From Deltaproteobacteria bacterium (GTDB lineage Bacteria; Desulfobacterota; Desulfobulbia; Desulfobulbales; Desulfocapsaceae), in assembly GCA_021779275.1 (NCBI GenBank), contig JAJYAX010000103.1, positions 1 through 6,219 on the forward strand: a stretch of DNA of 6,219 nucleotides, in the 5' to 3' direction. Below the pieces are notes generated by a model that worked only from the letters and a program-made list of their open reading frames with translations, was not told where the DNA came from and searched no databases. Position numbers and translations under genes: made by a program. Shown piece by piece: positions 1 to 5,633 of the stretch. Positions within the stretch are counted from its first letter, which is position 1, and each line of letters opens with the position of its first letter.

Positions 1-1618
1 GCGGATAGCCGATGAAACACTCGCTATTTATGCCCCGTTGGCCACGCTCTTCGGTTTGTTCAATATGAAACGGGAGATGTACAACCTGGCCCTTTCCTAT
101 AAATTTCCGAAGCAGGGCGCGAAACTCATGGGGGCCATCAGGCAATTGGCGGAAACACCCGTTATTGTCGATATTGCCGAGAACTTACGCAATAAGGCCC
201 GGGAGGTTGAACTCGATTGCACGGTTGATATCCGGGTCAAGGAACTCTGGGCGTATTTTGATCGCACCAATGGCATTCTTCTCAAGGCCATTGATTATCC
301 AGTGGAAATCCTGGTTGTTGTTGCTGATACCGAGGCCTGCTATCAGGTCCTGGGAATGCTGAACCAGATGTTCCCTCCTATCCCCCGGACTATCCGGGAC
401 TTTATAGCCAATCCGAAGCCGACCGGTTACCAGGGGCTTCATGCCAGGGCAATTATCAAGGGACAGAGGGTCCTGTTTAAAATCCGTACGGAGGAGATGG
501 CCCGCAGGGCGCAACGGGGGCTGTTGAGGAACTGGAGCTCAGAGGGCGGTAAACAACGACGTTTTGTCCGTGAGATTAAAGAGATGTTCGATGTCCTCAG
601 CTCCGATGAGTCCGTGTCCTATCGGGATGTCATCGCGGCGAGCAGCACCAAGGAGATCTACACCTATACCCCTCAGGGCGACCTGGTCTGTCTGCCGTTT
701 AAGTCAACGGTCCTTGATTTTGCCTTTCGGGTTCACACGGATATCGGTCATAGTTGTATGGGGGCGATGATCGGCAACAGAAGGGTTCAACCGGATCATA
801 TACTGCGGGACGGCGATGTGGTGCGGATTATCCGTACCGATCAACAGGTGCAGTTCGATCAGCAGATATTGGAGTTGTGTCAGACTCCCCGCACACGAAC
901 GGAGCTTGCCAAAGGATTCCGGATCCGGAGAAGTCTGGTGGCAAGAGAGGCCGGATATGCGACGCTCTGCCAGGAAATGGAGCGGTACGGAATTTCTCCT
1001 GACGTACTTAAGAGTCAGGACATGCAGAAGATTCTCGGATTTTTTTCGCTGGAGACCGTTGATGAACTCTGTCTGCATATCGGAGACGGCCGTCTGCGGC
1101 TCCCCGAAATTATCCATCGATTCAGGATAGATCTCTATGACGGCAATCTCCCGCCCGTCCTTCTTGACAATACGCCGAATACCTTGGAACTCAATATCCT
1201 TGATCCCGTCTCCATCAAACTGTCCTCCTGTTGCAAGCCGCTTCCCACGGAGCGTGATAATTGTGCCCTGCTGACCAAAAACTGGCTTTCGGTCCATCGA
1301 AAGACCTGCCCGAGATTACAGGAGATGAAACTGCACAGGGAGGATGTGGTCGATATCGTTTGGAACGCCCAGGAAACCCCGGTTCAGAAAAGACAGATTA
1401 TTCATATTCTGGAGGCCTCACGGCAGCGGATCATGATGATTGCTGGTGTTGCCCCGGAGGGGATGAAAATTCTTGATCTCACCGCCCTTTCTGCAAAACC
1501 TACTCAGACTCCTGCCTGGCAGTTGACCTTTGACGTGACGAATCTGGCGACACTGCAGCAGGTATTGAAACACTTCAATAAATCCGGCATCCCGTATGAA
1601 TTCGAGTTCGATTATTGA
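1..1618 (+). CDS. RelA/SpoT-homologue (RSH) stringent-response protein, 5'-truncated by window edge, with a degenerate synthetase domain
   Basis: The frame is open from the left edge (first full codon at base 2) and ends in TGA at 1616-1618, so about 538 residues are visible and the N-terminal HD hydrolase is missing. It opens with ETLAIYAPLA, the conserved helix after the RSH HD domain. In order come the (p)ppGpp synthetase fold (about 200-560; DFIANPKPTGYQGLH at 398-442), a TGS domain (about 650-830; KEIYTYTPQGD), a helical region, the conserved cysteine/zinc-finger region (SSCCKPLP at 1223-1246, VHRKTC near 1292-1309) and a C-terminal ACT-like domain (about 1385-1615). The order and length fit long RSH proteins that make or degrade ppGpp on the ribosome. 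Oddly, the usual V-E-V-Q-I-R-T motif reads VLFKIRT (470-490), so the metal-binding glutamate is leucine, and the arginine of DLxAxR is isoleucine (308-310). Synthesis is therefore doubtful. Whether hydrolysis remains cannot be judged here. Confidence 0.93.
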   Translation, partial: RIADETLAIYAPLATLFGLFNMKREMYNLALSYKFPKQGAKLMGAIRQLAETPVIVDIAENLRNKAREVELDCTVDIRVKELWAYFDRTNGILLKAIDYPVEILVVVADTEACYQVLGMLNQMFPPIPRTIRDFIANPKPTGYQGLHARAIIKGQRVLFKIRTEEMARRAQRGLLRNWSSEGGKQRRFVREIKEMFDVLSSDESVSYRDVIAASSTKEIYTYTPQGDLVCLPFKSTVLDFAFRVHTDIGHSCMGAMIGNRRVQPDHILRDGDVVRIIRTDQQVQFDQQILELCQTPRTRTELAKGFRIRRSLVAREAGYATLCQEMERYGISPDVLKSQDMQKILGFFSLETVDELCLHIGDGRLRLPEIIHRFRIDLYDGNLPPVLLDNTPNTLELNILDPVSIKLSSCCKPLPTERDNCALLTKNWLSVHRKTCPRLQEMKLHREDVVDIVWNAQETPVQKRQIIHILEASRQRIMMIAGVAPEGMKILDLTALSAKPTQTPAWQLTFDVTNLATLQQVLKHFNKSGIPYEFEFDY

Positions 1619-1630
1619 GAGGAGTCCGGA

Positions 1631-1658
1631 GACGCCCTGCCCTCAGGTGCGGGGCCTC
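1631..1658. terminator. GC-rich hairpin between convergent genes, possible bidirectional terminator
   Basis: In the 38-base gap between the RSH stop and the stop of the minus-strand zinc-ribbon gene, gccctgc (1634-1640) pairs with gcggggc (1649-1655) around an 8-base loop, with one G-U pair. After a C-C mismatch, two more pairs (1631-1632 with 1657-1658) extend the stem. Neither strand has a T run after the stem, so it does not meet the classic intrinsic-terminator pattern. Its position between two converging stops is the main support. Confidence 0.35.
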
Positions 1659-2208
1659 ATGCATCGAATTCGTATGGTTTCTTGCAATAATTACATAAAA
1701 CCCGGGCCAGCATATCGGGGAGGTCATTCTTCTGCCGCGAACTGCGATGCATCTGTTTCAGTGTTTTTTCCAGGGTTATCACCTCACCCAGGAATACATG
1801 CCGCAGGATGAGGGAGATCAACCTGGTGATGGTGGTCAGATTGGAGATACGGGATTGCAGGTGCTGGTCTCTATCAAAGGCGGTTGAGGCGAATATCTCC
1901 ACGGGGTTTCCTTCAAGTTCACTGACCGATACGTACCAGGTGTTCAACTCCCGGTCGCGTGTCCGGAAGCGAACGGCATCCAGGACCTCGGGGAGGTCCC
2001 GCGGTTCCGGTTGCTCGCTTTTCTCCGCATCGACCATCTCTGGGGAATGATCCTTTTGCAGGAGGGCCGATACCCTTCTCAGCAGAGCGGGATTTTTCGT
2101 CAGGGTCTTGATGACAGCGGCACACTCGGGGCAGAGTCCGTTTTCGTCGATCTTCTTTTCGGACGTGTTTTTGCCACAGCCATTACAGGGTTTACTTTCC
2201 GGTTTCAT
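1657..2208 (-). CDS. Small zinc-ribbon protein with a ribonucleotide-reductase TSCPD-like domain
   Basis: This is a 183-residue soluble protein. Two CxxC pairs near the N terminus (CNGC at residues 8-11, CPEC at 26-29) form a probable zinc ribbon. A charged linker follows, then a domain from about residue 80 to 175 that resembles the C-terminal TSCPD-type domain of B12-dependent (class II) ribonucleotide reductase: strand WYVSV, then GNPVEIF, then the helix RLISLILR, then LPDMLARVL. A last CxxC pair (CNYC, residues 172-175) sits near the C terminus. No catalytic reductase barrel is present, so it is not itself a reductase, and its function is unknown. The ATG at 2208 is preferred because GGAG lies 9 bases upstream. 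An in-frame ATG at 2223 would add five residues but has no clear ribosome site. It overlaps the end of aat by 17 bases, which suggests translational coupling. The domain assignment is by recalled motif similarity. Confidence 0.85.
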   Translation of the reverse strand: MKPESKPCNGCGKNTSEKKIDENGLCPECAAVIKTLTKNPALLRRVSALLQKDHSPEMVDAEKSEQPEPRDLPEVLDAVRFRTRDRELNTWYVSVSELEGNPVEIFASTAFDRDQHLQSRISNLTTITRLISLILRHVFLGEVITLEKTLKQMHRSSRQKNDLPDMLARVLCNYCKKPYEFDA

Positions 2209-2884
2209 TGTGCCATGCTCCATCGGGCGAGAGTGTTTTTATGAGTGTTCTGAGGTGGTTTTGAAATTTCGTTCCGGAAATTTCGCGGGCGCCGAACCCC
2301 AGAAGGTGGCTGGTCGTCATCTGACAGTCTATAAGCTGAACATTTCTTTTTTTTAAAAACCCAACCAGCGCCGCCAGGGCTAATTTCGAGCCGTTTTTCA
2401 GAATCGTAAACATGGACTCACCAAAAAAAACCTGATCCAGCGCCACGCCATACAGGCCTCCGGCCAGTTTGTCGCCCTGCCAGCATTCAACGGAGTGGGC
2501 ATAGCCCAATCGATGCAGCGTGCAGTAGGCCTGGCGCATCTGCGGGGAAATCCAGGTCTCTTCGTCCCTGTCGGTCCGCACCCGGGCGCAGGATGTGATG
2601 ACCTGCTCAAAGGCCTGGTCCATGGTGATCCTGTACAGAGGCTTCCTGATGTCCCTCAAGAGCCTTCTTGAGACCCGGAACTCGTTTGGAAAGAGGACGA
2701 GCCGTGGCGATGTCGACCACCAGAGAATCGGGTCATTCCGGGAGTACCAGGGAAAGATGCCGGACCTGTAGGCTGCGATCAACCTTTCCGGGCTTAGGTC
2801 GCCGCCGATTGCCAGCAGGCCGTTTTCTTCAGCAAGGTCAGGTCGAGGAAAAACAATTTTTTCAGTAAGTTGAAAAACAGGCAT
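2192..2884 (-). CDS. aat: Leucyl/phenylalanyl-tRNA--protein transferase
   Basis: Aat is a cytoplasmic enzyme that moves Leu or Phe from aminoacyl-tRNA to proteins with N-terminal Arg or Lys, marking them for ClpS/ClpAP degradation (bacterial N-degron pathway). The family signatures are all present in order: GLLAIGGDLSPERL (residues 22-35), the GIFPWY and ILWWS aromatic pocket (42-57), TWISPQM (110-116), HSVECW (130-135), GGLYGVAL, FGESMF with the catalytic-site glutamate (154-159), and IDCQ with its Asp and Gln (185-188). Its 230 residues match the usual length. The ATG at 2884 is chosen because family members typically begin MPVFQLT-like; an in-frame ATG at 2914 would add ten residues not typical of the family. 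The R of the usual late ISR motif is Gly (EISGTKF), a mild divergence. It is the first gene of a two-gene minus-strand unit, overlapping the zinc-ribbon gene. No clpA or clpS is visible nearby. Confidence 0.96.
   Translation of the reverse strand: MPVFQLTEKIVFPRPDLAEENGLLAIGGDLSPERLIAAYRSGIFPWYSRNDPILWWSTSPRLVLFPNEFRVSRRLLRDIRKPLYRITMDQAFEQVITSCARVRTDRDEETWISPQMRQAYCTLHRLGYAHSVECWQGDKLAGGLYGVALDQVFFGESMFTILKNGSKLALAALVGFLKKRNVQLIDCQMTTSHLLGFGAREISGTKFQNHLRTLIKTLSPDGAWHNETGK
2218..2221 (-). promoter_or_regulatory. Ribosome-binding site deciding the zinc-ribbon protein start
   Basis: On the minus strand GGAG lies 9 bases before the ATG at 2208 and inside the last codons of aat. The alternative ATG at 2223 is preceded by a pyrimidine-rich, C-rich stretch with no Shine-Dalgarno match. 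This favours the shorter protein and coupling to aat translation. Confidence 0.5.
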
Positions 2885-2889
2885 AGACG

Positions 2890-2919
2890 AATTTACTCTA
2901 TAGGCGGAGATCATGTCAA
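2890..2919 (-). promoter_or_regulatory. Possible promoter for aat
   Basis: On the minus strand a perfect TTGACA (2919-2914) is followed after 18 bases by TAAATT (2895-2890), four of six matches to TATAAT. Transcription would start almost at the aat ATG at 2884, implying a leaderless or nearly leaderless message. That is unusual, so this is tentative. It would also exclude the ATG at 2914 as the start codon. Confidence 0.25.
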
Positions 2920-2927
2920 TGATGTTT

Positions 2928-3044
2928 CCGGAGAAGAGGGGCGGGAGGGAGGCGGATAGAGAATTTGATCGGAGGGAAAATCGACCTTGGGCCTTTCCCG
3001 GTAAGGGCTCCTCCGGGCTGGATCAAAAATACCCTCTTCTCCGG
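2928..3044. repeat. Perfect 13-base inverted repeat (arms 2928-2940 and 3032-3044)
   Basis: Arm one reads ccggagaagaggg and arm two ccctcttctccgg, exact reverse complements about 91 bases apart. A shortened copy of arm one (ccgga then gaggg, three bases missing) occurs at 3097-3106. The middle arm could therefore pair with either flank in RNA read from either strand. The arms are purine- or pyrimidine-rich, so chance is somewhat more likely than uniform composition would suggest. Confidence 0.6.
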
Positions 3045-3110
3045 CAGTTGATGCCTGACGATAAAATGCGCATCAGCAGCTTCTGGTTGAAGCAATCCGG
3101 AGAGGGTGTT
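3028..3110 (+). ncRNA. Candidate structured leader RNA (three-way junction)
   Basis: Read as RNA on the plus strand, aataccctct (3028-3037) pairs with agagggtgtt (3101-3110), ten pairs with one G-U. After a 3-base bulge, ccgg (3041-3044) pairs with ccgg (3097-3100). The 52 enclosed bases form two hairpins: tgatgc/gcatca (3049-3054 with 3070-3075, 15-base loop) and gcttc/gaagc (3079-3083 with 3089-3093, loop tggtt). Joining segments are only 3-4 bases, giving a compact three-way junction about 108 bases before the DamX-like start. It does not match riboswitch consensus sequences I can recall. The complement could fold similarly in an aat leader. No terminator or masked ribosome site is clearly linked to it, so a regulatory role is inferred. 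Confidence 0.33.
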
Positions 3111-3202
3111 ACTCTAGACGCCGTGTTAACTTTGCCGTTGCAGGTAACTGGTATTCAATTGTGCAAGGTTTTTCGCTTTTCTTTAGAAATGATCATAATC
3201 GA

Positions 3203-3208
3203 AGGGGA
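3203..3208 (+). promoter_or_regulatory. Ribosome-binding site deciding the DamX-like start
   Basis: AGGGGA lies 9 bases before the ATG at 3218, in an A-rich context. It favours that ATG over the in-frame GTG at 3161, which would add 19 basic and aromatic residues encoded across this ribosome site. Confidence 0.7.
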
Positions 3209-3217
3209 AAAAGAAAG

Positions 3218-4882
3218 ATGGAAATATTTGATATCGAGCAATCACCTTTTCGGGAAGGTTTTGACACGGCACTGTTTTTTCCCGGTGCCGGAAGAGGCGA
3301 GCTCCTCGGGAAACTGAAATCGGCGATCAACGAATCGGTGGCTCTTCTGATCTTGACCGGCGAAGAAGGGTGCGGGAAGAGCATGATGTGCAGGATGATC
3401 GCAAAAGAACTTCCCTCTGAATACATTCTCGTCCATTTCCCGGAGACCTTTGATTCTTTTGAGGACGTAACACGTCATATCGCCCAGAAAATGAAGATCA
3501 CCCTGGCTGATGGTGTGGCTGTTGGCGATATTCGCGATCTTCTGTTGGAGGTATGGGAACGTCTTGCCGAGAAAAACCAGAGAATGCTGCTAATTTTTGA
3601 TCGGGCTGAGCGAATTCATCTGGCGACTCTCGAACGGATTCGTAAGATGCTGGATATCGTGAACCAGACCGGGATAGCCTTTCAGATCCTCTTCGCGGGG
3701 AGATCTGGTCTCCTGGAAAACCTGAAGAACCTCTCGTTGTGCAACTTTCAGGGGGCCATGGAGAGGCATTTTTCCGTTGAACCGCTTGATTTGTCCACAA
3801 CGCATTCCTATCTCAATTTTTGCATGAACCGCGGAAAAAATGAGGGGAAAGAATTTTTTTCGCCGGAAATGAGCGAAAAAATATTCATGATTGCGGATGG
3901 TAATATCAGGATGACAAATACTCTGGCCGAAGAGTCACTGCGATTGTTCGCTGCCGGGCCCTCGTTCATGGTCCCTCCCGGCAATGTCCAGGCTGCTGTC
4001 CGGGAAACATTACCCCGGGGAAAATCCGGAGGATGGGATTATGCCTCTTGCAAAGAGATATTCCTTGCCAACAAGAAATGGATCATTCCTGCCGGCGCCG
4101 GTTTGGGGATCCTGCTCCTCCTGCTGGTTTTGAGGATAGGGGAGATCTCCGATGTTCAGGACAACAAATTGGCCCCGAAGGTGGCAACACCGTCGGCTGA
4201 GGTCCGGAATATTCAGAAGGAGCCGGAAGAAATCAAGGTGGAGGCTGTGACGACGGACACGGAGGAACCTCAGGGAACAGAGAGAGAAAAATCGGCAGAA
4301 CAACAAATACCCGCCGCTATCGCTCCGGCGGCTGCGGAAGGCGTCAATATTACCAAGCCGGCAGTTGAAAAGCCTGTCGATGCCCCCCCCCTTGCGTCGA
4401 CGAATACCCCTCCTGTGAATACCCGCCTTGTCGGTCCTCAAACGAAAAAAACCGTTCCGGAAAAGGTTCACATCTCGAAAAAACCCCTTGTTGTGCAAAA
4501 GGCATTCAGCCCCGAAAAGGCCTCTATCGCAAAAAAGCTGCCGGTTGAGAAGGTTTTTACCGGCAGGATCGCCGCATCTGCTAAATGGGTGATAGGGGAG
4601 AAAAATGACCACTTTACCCTCCAGCTGATGGTTCTTGGTGCGGAAGGGGCTGAGAAAAAATTAAAGGAGATGCTGGCGCAAAAGCAATATCAGGAAGTGG
4701 CAAATCGGTTATTTATCTTGAGGAGAGCCGCATCTCCTCCCCTCGTCCTGGTATTCTATGGGGAATATCCAACCATGAATGACGCGAAGAAGGCAAAGGA
4801 TGCTCTTCCCGCCTTCCTGCTGAGGAACAATCCCTACGCAATTTCCGTGAGAGGCGCGGTGAAGAAGGCAAACGGAGGTTGA
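3218..4882 (+). CDS. DamX/ExeA-like inner-membrane AAA ATPase with C-terminal SPOR domain
   Basis: This 554-residue protein has three parts. Residues 1-270 are a cytoplasmic ExeA/GspA-type AAA domain opening MEIFDIEQSPFREGFD, with Walker A GEEGCGKS (48-55) and a Walker B-like LLIFDRAE (124-131). A single hydrophobic segment (about 288-306) follows a KKW motif and predicts the N terminus inside. Residues 310-460 are a Pro/Lys/Glu-rich linker, expected in the periplasm. Residues 465-550 are a SPOR domain (FTLQLMVLG, then LVLVFYGEYP, then the LP and NNPY motifs) of the type that binds denuded peptidoglycan at division sites. The arrangement is that of DamX proteins carrying an AAA domain; those studied act at the septum. 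In Walker B the residue after the Asp is Arg where Glu or Asp is usual, so ATP hydrolysis may be weak. No aroB or dam lies next to it, unlike the enterobacterial locus, so it could be a different ExeA-family envelope protein. It reads divergently from aat. Confidence 0.88.
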   Translation: MEIFDIEQSPFREGFDTALFFPGAGRGELLGKLKSAINESVALLILTGEEGCGKSMMCRMIAKELPSEYILVHFPETFDSFEDVTRHIAQKMKITLADGVAVGDIRDLLLEVWERLAEKNQRMLLIFDRAERIHLATLERIRKMLDIVNQTGIAFQILFAGRSGLLENLKNLSLCNFQGAMERHFSVEPLDLSTTHSYLNFCMNRGKNEGKEFFSPEMSEKIFMIADGNIRMTNTLAEESLRLFAAGPSFMVPPGNVQAAVRETLPRGKSGGWDYASCKEIFLANKKWIIPAGAGLGILLLLLVLRIGEISDVQDNKLAPKVATPSAEVRNIQKEPEEIKVEAVTTDTEEPQGTEREKSAEQQIPAAIAPAAAEGVNITKPAVEKPVDAPPLASTNTPPVNTRLVGPQTKKTVPEKVHISKKPLVVQKAFSPEKASIAKKLPVEKVFTGRIAASAKWVIGEKNDHFTLQLMVLGAEGAEKKLKEMLAQKQYQEVANRLFILRRAASPPLVLVFYGEYPTMNDAKKAKDALPAFLLRNNPYAISVRGAVKKANGG

Positions 4883-4884
4883 GT

Positions 4885-5421
4885 TTACATGAACCAAAGC
4901 AGGAAACCGTTGGCAAAGTAAACGATTCCTATCGTTCCCGTCAAAAGGCCTAGGTACCAGACCAGCTTTTTTTTCATCAAGGCGGCAACCGAAGAGAGAA
5001 GAATGGCTATCTGGAGGAAGATAACGGCGATACTGAAGACCTGCGCATGCCTTTGGGCGTCATCACGGATGGCCTCAAGGCGCCTGGCCTCCTTTTCTAT
5101 GGAAGCCTTCTCCGCATTATATTTAGCGATCCTGTCGGCATAGCTTGCGATCTTCTTTGTATGAGACACTACAGCTGCGGCGGACAAGTCGTTGCCTTCC
5201 TCAAGTTCCATCTCAAGCCGTTCCTTCTGAATTTCGTACAGGTAGGTTTTTATACCCTTGGCCTGGTAGTAGGCCCATTGATTTGCAGCCTGGGTCTGGC
5301 TGAGGACGGATCGTGTCGAAAACGAACCGCCCTTAAAGGTGGACAGTGTGGCGCACACGGCGAGTATCACGGTGGTGAGCGCCAGATAGTTCAACCAGGG
5401 CTCTTTTTTCTCTTCAACCAT
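4885..5421 (-). CDS. DUF4337-family membrane protein
   Basis: This is a 178-residue inner-membrane protein of unknown function. The N terminus (EPWLNYLALTTVILAVCATL, then STFKGGSFSTRSVLSQTQAANQWAYYQ split over residues 27-53) is the strongly conserved signature I associate with DUF4337. The predicted order is: a membrane segment at residues 10-28; an Ala/Lys/Glu-rich helical, probably coiled-coil region at 60-125; then membrane segments at 127-148 and 153-176. The ATG at 5421 is supported by GGAG (5434-5431) nine bases upstream and by a good promoter just before it, so it is probably a single-gene unit. Its stop is two bases from the stop of the convergent DamX-like gene. No catalytic motif is visible. 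Confidence 0.9.
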   Translation of the reverse strand: MVEEKKEPWLNYLALTTVILAVCATLSTFKGGSFSTRSVLSQTQAANQWAYYQAKGIKTYLYEIQKERLEMELEEGNDLSAAAVVSHTKKIASYADRIAKYNAEKASIEKEARRLEAIRDDAQRHAQVFSIAVIFLQIAILLSSVAALMKKKLVWYLGLLTGTIGIVYFANGFLLWFM

Positions 5422-5445
5422 GGATTTGGTCTCCAGACAGGCGGC

Positions 5446-5473
5446 ATTATAAAAAAGGCATCATGAACGACAA
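5446..5473 (-). promoter_or_regulatory. Sigma-70-type promoter for the DUF4337 gene
   Basis: On the minus strand, TTGTCG (5473-5468, four of six matches to TTGACA) is followed by a 16-base T-rich-ended spacer and a perfect TATAAT (5451-5446). Transcription would begin near 5439, leaving a short leader of about 18 bases that contains the GGAG ribosome site. Confidence 0.6.
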
Positions 5474-5633
5474 AACGCTATTTAAACCAGACGAAATGCA
5501 AATGCAAGGTCATAGAGAGCGGATAAGATGTTCGGATTACCTCCCTTCCCGAAATCTGCGGGTGCATACGTGAAGACTACAACCGGATGTCTATCCGCCT
5601 TTGAGTTGTCCTGCAGGATACGGGAAAAGAACC

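Larger units (their letters stand above)
2885..3217. other. Divergent intergenic region between aat and the DamX-like gene
   Basis: These 333 bases separate two genes that point away from each other, so both leaders and promoters should lie here. I see no convincing protein gene. The left part (2930-2980) is purine-rich. An 8-pair hairpin with two G-U pairs spans 2989-3010 (loop cccggt). Bases 2928-3110 hold the inverted repeats and folded element listed separately. The right end (3166-3184) is T-rich and precedes the ribosome site of the DamX-like gene. Confidence 0.6.

Noticed and set aside
704..1297. 197-codon minus-strand frame inside the RSH gene
   Set aside because: It lies wholly antisense to conserved TGS and Cys-region coding sequence and shows no domain of its own.
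3132..3159. Promoter-like TTGCCG, 16 bases, TTCAAT before the DamX-like gene
   Set aside because: Both boxes match only four of six positions and the region is AT-rich, so it is little better than chance. If real, the structured leader would lie upstream of transcription.
3149..3165. Sigma-54-like element TGG..TGTGCA
   Set aside because: The GG and GC are 11 bases apart rather than the required 10, and the flanking bases match poorly.
3138..3184. Attenuator-like ttgca/tgcaa stem followed by a T-rich run
   Set aside because: Only five pairs with a 19-base loop, AT-rich and unlikely to be stable enough for termination.
3161..3217. GTG at 3161 as the DamX-like start, 19 residues longer
   Set aside because: The strong AGGGGA ribosome site lies inside this extension and is well spaced for the ATG at 3218. 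The extension is basic and unlike the family N terminus.
2913..3317. Open frame of 134 codons on the plus strand across the intergenic region and into the DamX-like gene
   Set aside because: It has no recognisable domain, no ribosome site at its ATG, overlaps the antisense start of aat, and its last third lies out of frame inside a well-supported gene. The purine-rich composition of the leader can keep a frame open.
4010..4612. 200-codon open frame on the minus strand inside the DamX-like gene
   Set aside because: It is Arg/Phe-rich with no family signature and lies opposite the low-complexity Lys/Pro/Glu-rich linker, which readily gives long antisense frames.
4883..4922. Inverted pair gtttac/gtaaac just past the DamX-like stop
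   Set aside because: Six pairs with a loop of about 28 bases, AT-rich and inside conserved DUF4337 coding sequence.
5584..5597. Small hairpin cggat/atccg downstream of the sigma-54 activator
   Set aside because: Five pairs with no following T run on the minus strand, too weak to call a terminator.
5422..5633. Search for a small gene or RNA between the DUF4337 gene and the activator
   Set aside because: Apart from the promoter only a tandem atgcaa pair and a short ATG frame from 5528 running antisense into the activator were seen. Neither has support.
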